From NCBI RefSeq assembly GCF_010731655.1, contig NZ_AP022619.1, positions 2,852,001-2,916,000 of the forward strand: DNA of 64,000 bases. The letters are read 5' to 3'. Source of the DNA: Mycobacterium paraseoulense (GTDB lineage Bacteria; Actinomycetota; Actinomycetes; Mycobacteriales; Mycobacteriaceae). Below are positions 16,493 to 25,716 of this stretch, one piece after another; the first letter of the stretch is position 1; each line of letters starts with the position of its first letter. The position numbers were made by a program, and so were the translations under genes. The notes under the pieces are model-generated. The model was not told the origin of the DNA and searched no databases. It was given only the letters and a program-made list of their open reading frames with translations.

Positions 16493-17739
16493 CCCCGGCC
16501 GCACATCCCGAACCCAACTCCGCCGAGAACCCGTTTCCGGTGCGCGCGGTGGCCATTCGGGTCGCGGGCTGGATCGACAGGCTCGGCACGGTGTGGGTCG
16601 AGGGGCAGCTGGCCCAGATCAGCGCGCGGCCCGACTCAAAGACGGTGTTCATGGTGCTGCGCGACCCGGCCGCCGACATGTCGCTGAGCGTCACCTGTTC
16701 GCGTGACCTGGTGACCAACGCCCCGGTGAAGCTGGCCGAGGGCACGCAGGTGGTGGTCTGCGGCAAGCCGTCATTCTACACGGGCCGGGGCACATTCTCG
16801 TTGCGGCTCAGCGAGATTCGGGCCGTCGGCGTTGGCGAGCTGCTGGCCCGCATCGATCGGCTGCGCCGGCTGTTGGACGCCGAAGGGCTTTTCGACCCGC
16901 GGCTCAAGCGACCAATTCCCTTTCTGCCCAACATGATCGGACTGATCACCGGCCGGGCCAGCGCCGCCGAACACGACGTGCGAACGGTGGCGGGCGCGCG
17001 CTGGCCGGCGGTGCGCTTCGCGGTGCGCAACACCGCGGTCCAGGGGCCCAACGCGGTGGCGCAGATCGTCGAAGCGCTCTACGAACTCGACCGCCACGCC
17101 GAGGTCGACGTCATCGTGGTGGCCCGCGGCGGCGGCAGCGTCGAGGACCTGCTGCCGTTCTCCGACGAGACGCTGTGCCGCGCGATCGCGGCGTGCCGCA
17201 CCCCGGTCATCAGCGCGGTCGGTCACGAACCCGACAATCCGCTGTGCGATCTGGTCGCCGACCTGCGCGCCGCCACCCCGACCGACGCGGCGAAGAAGGT
17301 GGTGCCCGATACCGCCGCCGAGCAGCGCCTGATCCAGGACTTGCGCCGGCGAAGCGCGCAGGCGCTGCGCAATTGGGTTGCTCGCGAACAACGCGCGCTG
17401 GCCCAGGTCCGCAGCCGGCCGGTGCTCGCCGAGCCGCTGAGCGCGTTGACGGCGCGCGCCGACGAGGTGCACCGCGCCCGGTCGGCGATTCGCCGCGACA
17501 TCTCCCGCCTGGCCGCCACCGAGACGGAGCGCGTCGGTCACCTGAGCGCGCGGCTGGCGACGCTGGGACCGGCGGCCACGCTGGCCCGCGGTTATGCCGT
17601 GGTGCAGGCGGTGCCGGACTCCGGGGCCCCGGTCGTGCTGCGGTCGGTGGCCGACGCTCCGGCGGGGAGCCGGCTGCGGGTGCGCGTGGCCGACGGCGCG
17701 GTCGCCGCGGTGAGCGAGGGTCCGACCGATGGCCGGTAA
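16489..17739 (+). CDS. xseA: Exodeoxyribonuclease VII large subunit
   Basis: Catalytic subunit of ExoVII, which degrades single-stranded DNA from both ends and helps in recombination and repair. 416 residues: N-terminal OB fold ([19 protein letters not shown]... [10 protein letters not shown]), catalytic core with [31 protein letters not shown] and [28 protein letters not shown], then a coiled coil and a C-terminal segment [12 protein letters not shown]. The GTG start lies inside the previous stop (GTGA) and the 3' end overlaps xseB by 11 bases, so translation of all three is coupled. Confidence 0.95.
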   Translation: MTPAAHPEPNSAENPFPVRAVAIRVAGWIDRLGTVWVEGQLAQISARPDSKTVFMVLRDPAADMSLSVTCSRDLVTNAPVKLAEGTQVVVCGKPSFYTGRGTFSLRLSEIRAVGVGELLARIDRLRRLLDAEGLFDPRLKRPIPFLPNMIGLITGRASAAEHDVRTVAGARWPAVRFAVRNTAVQGPNAVAQIVEALYELDRHAEVDVIVVARGGGSVEDLLPFSDETLCRAIAACRTPVISAVGHEPDNPLCDLVADLRAATPTDAAKKVVPDTAAEQRLIQDLRRRSAQALRNWVAREQRALAQVRSRPVLAEPLSALTARADEVHRARSAIRRDISRLAATETERVGHLSARLATLGPAATLARGYAVVQAVPDSGAPVVLRSVADAPAGSRLRVRVADGAVAAVSEGPTDGR

Positions 17740-17965
17740 AGAGGAGCAGCCAATTACGCCCATTAGTAGTCTGGGATACGAAGCGTGCCGGGACGAACTG
17801 ATCGAAGTGGTCCGCCTGCTCGAGCAGGGTGGTTTGGATCTTGATGCATCGCTGAAATTGTGGGAAAGAGGCGAAGAACTCGCTAAACGATGCGAGGAGC
17901 ACTTAGCTGGAGCCCGTAAGCGGATTGCGGATGCGCTGGCGGCCGGACAGGCCGACGACGCCTGA
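17729..17965 (+). CDS. xseB: Exodeoxyribonuclease VII small subunit
   Basis: 78 residues. The helical hairpin [51 protein letters not shown] is the XseB signature. It binds the XseA coiled coil and stabilises the nuclease. It overlaps the end of xseA by 11 bases. Confidence 0.95.
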   Translation: MAGKEEQPITPISSLGYEACRDELIEVVRLLEQGGLDLDASLKLWERGEELAKRCEEHLAGARKRIADALAAGQADDA

Positions 17966-18009
17966 TTTGGCCATTCTACGAAAGCTGCGGTCGTGACTTT
18001 TTTTCAAAT

Positions 18010-18023
18010 TGGAACACGTTTCA
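18010..18023. promoter_or_regulatory. KstR operator upstream of 3-beta-HSD
   Basis: TGGAACACGTTTCA fits the KstR consensus TnnAACnnGTTnnA at every fixed position. It ends three bases before the dehydrogenase ATG, so a bound repressor would cover the transcription start. KstR is the TetR-type repressor of mycobacterial sterol catabolism, and the equivalent gene of M. smegmatis is a known KstR target. De-repression by a cholesterol intermediate is therefore expected. Confidence 0.85.
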
Positions 18024-18026
18024 GTT

Positions 18027-19127
18027 ATGCTGCGGCCCATGGCTGATGCATCACTGACCACCGGAATCGGTCGGGTCCTGGTCACCGGCGGCTCCGGGTT
18101 CGTCGGCGCCAACCTGGTCACCACGCTGCTGGACCGCGGGCATCGGGTGCGTTCGTTCGACCGAGCGCCGTCGCCGCTTGCGCAGCACGAGCACCTCGAG
18201 GTGCTCGAGGGTGACATCACCGACACGGAGGTGTGCGCCCGGGCGGTCGACGGCATCGACACCGTCTTCCACACCGCGGCGATCATCGACCTGATGGGCG
18301 GCGCGTCGGTGACCGACGCGTATCGGCAGCGCAGCTTCGCGGTCAACGTCGGCGGTACCGAGAACCTGGTGCACGCGGGGCAGGCCGCCGGGGTGAAGCG
18401 ATTCGTCTACACGTCGTCCAACAGCGTCGTGATGGGCGGCCAGAACATTCCCGGCGGTGACGAGACCCTGCCCTACACCGACCGGTTCAACGACCTCTAC
18501 ACCGAGACCAAGGTGGTCGCCGAGCGGTTCGTCCTGGCGCAGAACGGTGTTGGCGGGTTGCTGACGTGCGCGATCCGGCCCAGCGGGATCTGGGGCCGCG
18601 GCGATCAGACGATGTTCCGCAAGCTGTTCGAAAGCGTGATCGCCGGCCACGTCAAGGTGCTGATCGGCCGCAAGTCGGCGCGGCTGGACAACTCCTACGT
18701 GCACAACCTGATTCACGGCTTCATCCTGGCCGCAGAGCACCTCGTCCCCGGTGGCACGGCGCCGGGGCAGGCGTATTTCATCAACGACGACGAACCGATC
18801 AACATGTTCGAGTTCGCCCGGCCGGTGGTCGAGGCCTGCGGCGTGAGCTGGCCCCGGGTGCGGATCAACGGCCCGATGGTCCGCGCGGCGATGACGGGCT
18901 GGCAGCGGCTCCACTTCCGCTTCGGCATACCCGCGCCGCTGCTCGAGCCGCTGGCCGTCGAGCGCCTTTACCTGGACAACTACTTCTCGATCGCAAAGGC
19001 GCGCCGCGACCTCGGCTATGAGCCGCTGTTCACCACCGAGCAGGCGATGTCGCAATGCCTGCCCTACTACGTCGACATGTTCCAGCGCATGAAGGCCGAA
19101 GCGCTGCAACCGTCCGTCAACGGTTAA
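18027..19127 (+). CDS. 3-beta-hydroxysteroid dehydrogenase/isomerase family (cholesterol oxidation)
   Basis: Extended SDR, 366 residues, corresponding to H37Rv Rv1106c, the NAD+-dependent enzyme that oxidises cholesterol to cholestenone. Cofactor motif TGGSGFVG (20-27), a Ser in YTSSNSVV (about 131) and the catalytic Tyr158/Lys162 in YTETK are present; the C-terminal half carries the sterol-binding region NSYVHNLIHGFILAAEHL. ATG 18027 is chosen because the family begins MLR-MxDASL; an ATG at 18039 is the alternative. A KstR operator lies directly upstream. Confidence 0.93.
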   Translation: MLRPMADASLTTGIGRVLVTGGSGFVGANLVTTLLDRGHRVRSFDRAPSPLAQHEHLEVLEGDITDTEVCARAVDGIDTVFHTAAIIDLMGGASVTDAYRQRSFAVNVGGTENLVHAGQAAGVKRFVYTSSNSVVMGGQNIPGGDETLPYTDRFNDLYTETKVVAERFVLAQNGVGGLLTCAIRPSGIWGRGDQTMFRKLFESVIAGHVKVLIGRKSARLDNSYVHNLIHGFILAAEHLVPGGTAPGQAYFINDDEPINMFEFARPVVEACGVSWPRVRINGPMVRAAMTGWQRLHFRFGIPAPLLEPLAVERLYLDNYFSIAKARRDLGYEPLFTTEQAMSQCLPYYVDMFQRMKAEALQPSVNG

Positions 19128-19133
19128 CCACCG

Positions 19134-20669
19134 CTAGCGGAAGCCCACCATCTCACTGCCCCACGCGGCGCGGATGCGCGCATCGACATCGCGCGCGACG
19201 GTGTCGCGCTTGTCGATGACCAGGCAGGCGCGATCGGCCGCGCGGTACGGCGTCCACTCCGGCTCGCCGGGGGGGCCAGCCGGGTCGGCGCGCGCCGCGA
19301 AGTTGATCCACCTCGTGCGCATCCTCCGAGAGACCGCCTTGGCGGTCTCGGCGCCGCCGAGCTTCAGTGTGGGATCCTTCGGACCGCCCAGATTGCCCCA
19401 GACGTAAGGCAATTCGGTCGCGTGAGCGGCGTTGACCAACAGCAGCTTCAGCAGCGGGGTCGCGTAGTCGAACCGGTACAGAAACACCGGAGCGATGCGG
19501 GAGTGCCCCTCGGCCAGCCACACCGACGGCATCCGGAACCCGACGTCGGTCGCGATGCTCAAACTCCTTGCCCTGCGCCGAAATCGCGAGTAGGCCGAAC
19601 CGATCTGCTCCTCGGTGGGCAGTTGCAGGTCGGGTTGTTCGGCGGCGATCTGGTCGAACATCGAGGTGATCGCGCGAGGGGTGATCGGCATCAGCCTTGA
19701 GCGCATCAACCTGAAGAGCGCCGCCTCGTGCCTGTTGGTACCGATGATCAACGGGACCGCAAGCGATCGGCCCTCCTGCACCCGCTTGACCGGGTAGTCG
19801 TCCAGCAGCTCGCCGTCGATGATCGGGACGAACGCCAGAATCCCGGGGTTACGCACGGGCACTTCGTCGAAGACCTCTTGGGAGGCGGCCAGCAGCACCG
19901 CGGTGGGCACCTCCGGCAACCGGTCCGCATCGACGTCAAGCCGTTCGAGGACGGTCTCGGCCACGCGCTGCGCCCTGCGCCGGTCGTACACCGACGTGGC
20001 CGGTGAGCTCTGGGCGATCGCGCGGGCGAACAACCCCTCGGCCGCCGGGCAGGCCAGCAGGGTCGTCACGATCCCCGCCCCGGCGGATTCGCCGAACAGC
20101 GTGACGTTGCGGGGATCCCCACCGAATGCGGCGATGTTGTCGCGCACCCAGGCCAGTGCCGCCAGCACGTCGCGCAGTCCGACGTTGGAATCGAACCGCC
20201 GCCGCGAGGTGGTGAACGACGACAGGTCCATGAAACCGAGCGCTCCGACCCGGTAATTGACCGTGACCACGACGACGTCACCGCCGCTGACCAATCGGCG
20301 ACCGTCGTACAACGCCTGGCTGCCCGAGCCCAGGACGTAGGCCCCGCCATGCAGCCACACCATCACGGGCTTTCGGTCACCCGGCTGGGTGCCGGACGAC
20401 GCCCAGACGTTCAGCCGCAGGCAGTCCTCGCCCTGCGGCGCGCCCAGGTCGAGCGGCATGTTGGGAAAGACCGGCTGGGGGCAGGCCGGCCCATAGCGGG
20501 TGGCGTCGGCGACCTGGGTCCACCGCGCGGGCGCCTGCGGTGCCCGGAACCGCAGGGCGCGGACGGGCGGGGCGGCGTAGCGGACGCCTTTCCATGCTCG
20601 AACCTGGCCGAGGTCGGCGCCCCGGACCGGGCCGTAGACGGTGTCGACTACGAGACTGTCACCGGGCAT
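19134..20669 (-). CDS. Type B carboxylesterase (para-nitrobenzyl esterase-like)
   Basis: 511 residues, a full-length type B carboxylesterase. EDCLRLNVW (81-89), the oxyanion WLHGGAY (105-111), the nucleophile Ser195 in GESAGAG and the His region HATELPYVWGN are all present. No signal peptide, so cytosolic ester hydrolysis is likely. H37Rv is remembered as having this gene split into two annotated fragments (Rv1104/Rv1105); here it is intact. The start at 20669 lies 8 bases after the dienelactone hydrolase stop, so the three genes down from 22187 form an operon. Confidence 0.88.
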   Translation of the reverse strand: MPGDSLVVDTVYGPVRGADLGQVRAWKGVRYAAPPVRALRFRAPQAPARWTQVADATRYGPACPQPVFPNMPLDLGAPQGEDCLRLNVWASSGTQPGDRKPVMVWLHGGAYVLGSGSQALYDGRRLVSGGDVVVVTVNYRVGALGFMDLSSFTTSRRRFDSNVGLRDVLAALAWVRDNIAAFGGDPRNVTLFGESAGAGIVTTLLACPAAEGLFARAIAQSSPATSVYDRRRAQRVAETVLERLDVDADRLPEVPTAVLLAASQEVFDEVPVRNPGILAFVPIIDGELLDDYPVKRVQEGRSLAVPLIIGTNRHEAALFRLMRSRLMPITPRAITSMFDQIAAEQPDLQLPTEEQIGSAYSRFRRRARSLSIATDVGFRMPSVWLAEGHSRIAPVFLYRFDYATPLLKLLLVNAAHATELPYVWGNLGGPKDPTLKLGGAETAKAVSRRMRTRWINFAARADPAGPPGEPEWTPYRAADRACLVIDKRDTVARDVDARIRAAWGSEMVGFR

Positions 20670-20677
20670 GCGGTTGC

Positions 20678-21475
20678 CTAGGTGAGCCTCTGGGTGAGGA
20701 ACTCGACCACCCGCTTGCGGGCCTCGTAAGCCGGCTGGCCGTCGACTTCGCGGACCTCGTCGGTGAGCACCGAATGCGCCATCCTGCCGAAACCGCCCGC
20801 ATTCCCCGGGCTCGAATCGATCTCGATCACCTCGAAGGCGTCGCCGAGCCGCTCCGTGAGCGCCGCGAACCGTTCGCGGGGCACGGCGCTGTCCTCGCTG
20901 AACCGCAGACCCATCGCGCACAGGCCGTCGTTGGCGCAGCGATCGGCCACGGTGGCCAGTTCGGCTTCGCTGAGCCCTGGATCCCGGCGCCGCGCACGGC
21001 CCAGCGGCAGCGGTACCGACGGCTGCGAGAGCACCGGGGCCAGAACGGCGTCGTCGACCGCGGCGGCCAGCGCGAAGCCGCCGGTGAAGCACTGACCGAT
21101 CACGCCGACGCCCTTGCCCGGCGTCGACGCGTTGAGGTCCCGCGCCAGCGCCCGCAGGAACAACGACACCGGTCGCTGCTTGTTCGTCGCGAAGGCCGCG
21201 AATTCCCGTGCCACACAGGCCCGGCTGATGCTCGCGGCGATGTAGCCGACCGTCTTCGCCTTGCCCGGCTCACCGAACAGCGACGGCGTGGCGACGGTGA
21301 AGCCGTTGTCCACCAGGTGATCGCCCAGGGCCAGCACACCAGGATGGATTCCGGGGATCTCGGGAATCAGGACCACTCCGGGGCCGCTGCCCTTGCGGTA
21401 GACGTCGTGTGTGTAGCCGCCGCCGGTGAACGGCGCGACCGACCAACCGGACAGATCGGCTTGGGGTGCAGTCAC
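20678..21475 (-). CDS. Dienelactone hydrolase family protein
   Basis: 265 residues. Alpha/beta hydrolase with a Cys nucleophile, Cys129 in GVIGQCFTGG, as in dienelactone hydrolases, and a C-terminal His in MAHSVLT. VVLIPEIPGIHPGVLALGDHLVDNGFTVATPSLFG is the typical N-terminal half. The GTG start at 21475 has AAGGAAGG about 7 bases upstream. It lies between the DUF4245 gene (13 bases) and the esterase (8 bases). It is a hydrolase of small lactones or esters; exact substrate unknown. Confidence 0.85.
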   Translation of the reverse strand: MTAPQADLSGWSVAPFTGGGYTHDVYRKGSGPGVVLIPEIPGIHPGVLALGDHLVDNGFTVATPSLFGEPGKAKTVGYIAASISRACVAREFAAFATNKQRPVSLFLRALARDLNASTPGKGVGVIGQCFTGGFALAAAVDDAVLAPVLSQPSVPLPLGRARRRDPGLSEAELATVADRCANDGLCAMGLRFSEDSAVPRERFAALTERLGDAFEVIEIDSSPGNAGGFGRMAHSVLTDEVREVDGQPAYEARKRVVEFLTQRLT

Positions 21476-21488
21476 GCTCGGCCTTCCT

Positions 21489-22187
21489 TCAGTGCGCGGG
21501 TAACGGCGGCTGCGATTGCGCCGCCGAGGCCAGCGTACGGAACTGATCGGTGCTTCCGGCACCGGTTATCGCGATTTGGGTGGCCCCGGACGGGGCGGCG
21601 AGCCGGGTGGTCCACACCGGCTCGGCGTCCGCCCCGCTTTGGCCGGCGCCGTTGTAGACGACCCAGTTGGTCCCGGCGACGTCGACCGTTCCGGCCGGAT
21701 ACGCCGAGGCGTGGATCGAGCCCACCAGCTTGTCCTCGTCGGCGTTGCTCTGGGTCAGGCTCAGATACATCCCTGTCGGGCTGATGTAGCCGACGACCGA
21801 GGTGGCCGCGTTCAGGCGTTGACCGGTCGAGGGGTCGGTGCGCCCGCCCTGGATACCGCCGCGGCCGCCGGAGTTGGCCTGCCAGCCGGCGGGCAGCTTG
21901 GGCAACCGAATGGGGAACCCCAGTGTCGCGGCATCGGCCCGCAGGGCCGTCGCCGCGTCGTAGGACGGGACCGCGCCCTGGTGGCTGCCGGGCTGGAACG
22001 AGCACATGCCCACCAGGCCCGCCAGCAGGATGCATCCGAGGACCAACGGCATCAGCGACCAGAACATGTCGCGGCCGTCCTGCAGCAACCGCGGTTTGGC
22101 GGGCTTGGGAACGGGCCCGGCCGCCGGGGCCGGCTCGCCCGTGACATGGGCGTCCGAGCTGGCATTGAGCGGCGGCTCTTCGGTCAT
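21489..22187 (-). CDS. DUF4245 membrane-anchored protein (Rv1100 type)
   Basis: 232 residues: a disordered Pro-rich cytoplasmic start, one membrane helix ([24 protein letters not shown], about 41-64), and an outer domain of about 165 residues with [17 protein letters not shown] and [20 protein letters not shown]. This is the DUF4245 pattern and the length equals that remembered for Rv1100. ATG 22187 is chosen because the next upstream frame runs into glpX. It is divergent from glpX with 55 bp between the two starts. Confidence 0.85.
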   Translation of the reverse strand: MTEEPPLNASSDAHVTGEPAPAAGPVPKPAKPRLLQDGRDMFWSLMPLVLGCILLAGLVGMCSFQPGSHQGAVPSYDAATALRADAATLGFPIRLPKLPAGWQANSGGRGGIQGGRTDPSTGQRLNAATSVVGYISPTGMYLSLTQSNADEDKLVGSIHASAYPAGTVDVAGTNWVVYNGAGQSGADAEPVWTTRLAAPSGATQIAITGAGSTDQFRTLASAAQSQPPLPAH

Positions 22188-22242
22188 CCCCCGAGTATCC
22201 CAGTTCCAGCAGACCGATCCGCTTCTGGGACAATCACGAACC

Positions 22243-23295
22243 ATGACAGTTGAGGGCGACCGCCCATCCGGACGGCCACGTGGTGAAGCCCCGGACCGCA
22301 ACCTGGCCCTGGAGCTCGTCCGGGTGACCGAGGCCGGCGCCATGGCCGCCGGCCGGTGGGTGGGCCGCGGCGACAAGGAGGGCGGCGACGGCGCGGCCGT
22401 CGACGCGATGCGCGAGCTGGTCAACACGGTGTCGATGCGCGGTGTGGTGGTCATCGGCGAGGGCGAGAAGGACAACGCGCCGATGCTCTACAACGGCGAG
22501 GAGGTCGGCAACGGCGACGGCCCGGAGTGCGACTTCGCCGTCGACCCGATCGACGGCACCACGCTGATGAGCAAGGGCATGCCGAACGCGATCTCGGTGC
22601 TCGCGGTGGCCGAGCGCGGGGCGATGTTCGACCCGTCGGCCGTGTTCTACATGAACAAGATCGCCGTCGGGCCCGAGGCCGCCCACGTGCTGGACATCAC
22701 CCAGCCGATCGCCGAGAACGTGCGAGCGGTCGCCAAGGCGAAGAACCTGTCGGTGCGGGACATGACGGTCTGCATCCTGGACCGGCCCCGGCACGCGCAG
22801 CTGATCGAGGACGTCCGGGCGACCGGGGCCCGCATCCGGTTGATCACCGACGGCGACGTCGCCGGGGCGATCTCGGCCTGCCGGTACCTGTCCGGCACCG
22901 ACATGCTGGCCGGCATCGGTGGCACGCCCGAGGGCATCATCGCCGCCGCCGCCATCCGCTGCATGGGCGGCGCGATCCAGGCGCAGCTGTCCCCAAAGGA
23001 CGACGAAGAGCGGCAGAAGGCCATCGACGCCGGCCACGACGTCGACCGGGTGCTGACCACCGAGGACCTGGTGTCCGGCGAGAACGTCTTCTTCTGCGCC
23101 ACCGGGGTCACCAACGGCGACCTCCTGAAAGGCGTGCAGTACTACCCCGGCGGCTGCACCACGCAGTCCATCGTGATGCGATCGAAGTCGGGCACCGTGC
23201 GCATGATCGAGGCCTACCACCGACTCTCGAAGCTCAACGAGTACTCCGCCATCGACTTCACCGGCGACAGCACCGCCGCCTATCCCCTGCCCTGA
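22243..23295 (+). CDS. glpX: Class II fructose-1,6-bisphosphatase
   Basis: The essential gluconeogenic phosphatase of mycobacteria, which makes fructose 6-phosphate. 350 residues. The Li+-sensitive phosphatase motif VDPIDGTT is at 100-107, with the metal-binding GEGEKD at 72-77 and [19 protein letters not shown] downstream, as in GlpX. GACAAT eight bases before the ATG is a possible -10 of a near-leaderless promoter. 25 bases separate it from fumC, giving a glpX-fumC-Rv1097c transcript of central carbon genes. Confidence 0.95.
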   Translation: MTVEGDRPSGRPRGEAPDRNLALELVRVTEAGAMAAGRWVGRGDKEGGDGAAVDAMRELVNTVSMRGVVVIGEGEKDNAPMLYNGEEVGNGDGPECDFAVDPIDGTTLMSKGMPNAISVLAVAERGAMFDPSAVFYMNKIAVGPEAAHVLDITQPIAENVRAVAKAKNLSVRDMTVCILDRPRHAQLIEDVRATGARIRLITDGDVAGAISACRYLSGTDMLAGIGGTPEGIIAAAAIRCMGGAIQAQLSPKDDEERQKAIDAGHDVDRVLTTEDLVSGENVFFCATGVTNGDLLKGVQYYPGGCTTQSIVMRSKSGTVRMIEAYHRLSKLNEYSAIDFTGDSTAAYPLP

Positions 23296-23320
23296 CCGAC
23301 ACCAGCGAGGACTGCTACCT

Positions 23321-24733
23321 ATGGCCGATAGCGCCGCCGATTCCGAGTACCGCATCGAACACGACACCATGGGCGAGGTCCGGGTGCCCGCAAAGGCGTT
23401 GTGGCGGGCGCAAACCCAGCGCGCGGTGGAGAACTTCCCCATCTCGGGCCGCGGCCTGGAGCGCACCCAGATCCGCGCGCTGGGCCTGCTGAAGGGCGCC
23501 TGCGCGCAGGTCAACAAGGACCTGGGGCTGCTGGCGCCGGAGAAGGCCGACGCGATCATCGCCGCGGCCGCCGAGATCGCCGACGGCCTGCACGACGACC
23601 AGTTCCCCATCGACGTCTTCCAGACCGGGTCGGGCACCAGCTCCAACATGAACACCAACGAGGTGATCGCGAGCATCGCGGCCAAGGACGGGGTCACGGT
23701 CCACCCCAACGACGACGTCAACATGTCCCAGTCGTCCAACGACACCTTCCCGACCGCCACCCACATCGCGGCGACCGAAGCCGCGGTGCGCCATCTGATC
23801 CCGGCGCTCGAGGTGCTGCACGAAGCGCTGGCCAGCAAGGCCCGCGAATGGCACACGGTGGTCAAGTCGGGCCGCACCCATCTGATGGACGCCGTTCCGG
23901 TCACCCTCGGCCAGGAATTCAGCGGCTACGCCCGCCAGATCGAGGCGGGGATCGAGCGGGTGCGCGCCACGCTGCCGCGGCTGGGTGAGCTGGCGATCGG
24001 CGGCACCGCGGTCGGCACCGGGCTCAACGCCCCCGACGGCTTCGGCGCCAGGGTGGTCGAGACGTTGATCGCCTCCACCGGTCTGGTCGAATTGCGCACA
24101 GCCGCAAACTCTTTCGAGGCGCAGGCGGCGCGCGACGGCCTGGTCGAAGCGTCCGGCGCGCTGCGCACCATTGCGGTGTCGTTGACCAAGATCGCCAACG
24201 ACATCCGCTGGATGGGCTCCGGCCCGCTGACCGGGCTGGCCGAGATCCAGCTGCCGGATCTGCAGCCGGGCAGCTCGATCATGCCGGGCAAGGTGAATCC
24301 CGTTCTTCCGGAAGCGGTCACGCAGGTCGCCGCGCAGGTGATCGGCAACGACGCCGCCGTCGCCGTCGGCGGTCTGAGTGGCGCGTTCGAGCTGAACGTC
24401 TACATCCCGATGATGGCCCGCAACGTCCTCGAGTCGTTCAAGCTGCTGACCAACGTGTCGCGGTTGTTCGCGGAGCGCTGCATCATCGGGCTGAAGGCCA
24501 ACGTCGAGCACCTGCGGGAGCTGGCCGAATCGTCGCCGTCGATCGTGACGCCGCTGAACTCGGCGATCGGCTACGAGGAGGCCGCCGCGGTGGCCAAGCA
24601 GGCACTCAAGGAGCGCAAGACGATTCGCCAGACAGTGATCGACCGTGGCCTGATCGGGGACAAGCTGTCGGAAGAAGAACTGGACCGCCGCTTGGACGTC
24701 TTGGCGATGGCCAAGGTCAAGCCGGAAGCGTAG
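23321..24733 (+). CDS. fumC: Class II fumarate hydratase
   Basis: TCA-cycle fumarase, iron-independent, 470 residues, homotetrameric. Substrate motifs: [37 protein letters not shown] and the superfamily signature [11 protein letters not shown], whose flexible loop carries the catalytic Ser. GAGGA lies about 10 bases before the ATG. It follows glpX closely and is followed by the Pro/Gly-rich membrane protein gene 16 bases on. In H37Rv this is fum (Rv1098c). Confidence 0.95.
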   Translation: MADSAADSEYRIEHDTMGEVRVPAKALWRAQTQRAVENFPISGRGLERTQIRALGLLKGACAQVNKDLGLLAPEKADAIIAAAAEIADGLHDDQFPIDVFQTGSGTSSNMNTNEVIASIAAKDGVTVHPNDDVNMSQSSNDTFPTATHIAATEAAVRHLIPALEVLHEALASKAREWHTVVKSGRTHLMDAVPVTLGQEFSGYARQIEAGIERVRATLPRLGELAIGGTAVGTGLNAPDGFGARVVETLIASTGLVELRTAANSFEAQAARDGLVEASGALRTIAVSLTKIANDIRWMGSGPLTGLAEIQLPDLQPGSSIMPGKVNPVLPEAVTQVAAQVIGNDAAVAVGGLSGAFELNVYIPMMARNVLESFKLLTNVSRLFAERCIIGLKANVEHLRELAESSPSIVTPLNSAIGYEEAAAVAKQALKERKTIRQTVIDRGLIGDKLSEEELDRRLDVLAMAKVKPEA

Positions 24734-24749
24734 ACGGGGTGATTTCGCG

Positions 24750-25700
24750 ATGACGGCTCCTCCGGGCGGCCCGTACGACCAAGGCCCGTACGGCCAGGGG
24801 CCATACGGTAATCCCTATGGGCAGCAACCCTATTGGGGCGGCCCGCCGCAGGGCGGCCCGCAACCGTACCCGCCGACCGGCCCGCAACAGTACCCGCCGA
24901 CCGGCCCCTACCCCTACCAACCCCCGGGGTATCCGCAAGCGGGACAGCAGTTCCCGCCCGGACCTTATCCGCCGGGGCCGCCTCCGGGAGGGCCCGGTTC
25001 GAAGTTGCCGTGGTTGATCATCGCGGGTCTGGTCGTCCTGGCCGTCATCGCGCTGGTGGCGACCCTGATGGTGATGCGCGGCGGCAGCCACGGCAAGTCC
25101 CCGACCGCCGCACCCTCATCGACCAGCAGCACGACCAGTCAGCCGAAGGGCCAGCAGACGGCCACCGATTGCACCCCGAACGTGTCCGGCGGTGAGATGC
25201 CCCGGTCCGCGTCTATCGCGGCCGGCAAGTTGTCGTTCCCGGCCAGCGCGGTGCCGCCCAACTGGACGGTGTACTCCGATGACCAAAGCCCGAACCTGAT
25301 CGGCGCGGTGGGTGTCGCCCAGGAAGTGCCCGGGGCCAGCCAGTGGATGATGACGGCAGAGGTCGGCGTCACCAACTTCGTCGCCAGCATGGACGTCACC
25401 GCGCAGGCGTCGAAGTTGATGCAGTGCGTCGCCAACGGGCCCGGCTATGCGAACGCCTCGCCCACGCTGGGCCCGACGAAGACATCCTCGATCACCGTCG
25501 ACGGCACCAAGGCGGCCCGCGCCGACGCCGACGTCACGATCGCCGACGCCACCCGCAACGTCAAGGGCGACTCCGTCACCGTCATCGCCGTCGACACCAA
25601 GCCGGTCACCGTCTTCATCGGCAGCACGCCCATCGGTGACGCCGCGTCGGCGGGCATCATCGGCCAGATCATCGCCGCGCTGAAGGTCAACAAATCCTGA
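24750..25700 (+). CDS. Proline/glycine-rich membrane protein (Rv1097c type)
   Basis: 316 residues. The first 85 are repeats of PYGQGPYG/PPTGPQQYPP type; one helix follows (LPWLIIAGLVVLAVIALVATLMVM, about 88-111), then a Ser/Thr linker and an outer domain of about 170 residues with two Cys (TDCTPNVSGG and LMQCVANGPGY) that could form a disulphide. The layout resembles mycobacterial cell-surface proteins with cytoplasmic Pro-Gly-Tyr tails. Function unknown; convergent with the cyclase gene. Confidence 0.8.
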   Translation: MTAPPGGPYDQGPYGQGPYGNPYGQQPYWGGPPQGGPQPYPPTGPQQYPPTGPYPYQPPGYPQAGQQFPPGPYPPGPPPGGPGSKLPWLIIAGLVVLAVIALVATLMVMRGGSHGKSPTAAPSSTSSTTSQPKGQQTATDCTPNVSGGEMPRSASIAAGKLSFPASAVPPNWTVYSDDQSPNLIGAVGVAQEVPGASQWMMTAEVGVTNFVASMDVTAQASKLMQCVANGPGYANASPTLGPTKTSSITVDGTKAARADADVTIADATRNVKGDSVTVIAVDTKPVTVFIGSTPIGDAASAGIIGQIIAALKVNKS

Positions 25701-25716
25701 CGCGGTCCTCGCCGCG

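Noticed and set aside
24750..24990. Short tandem repeats like CCGTACGGCCAGGG
   Set aside because: They code for the PYGQGPYG repeats of the Rv1097c-type protein and have no separate role.
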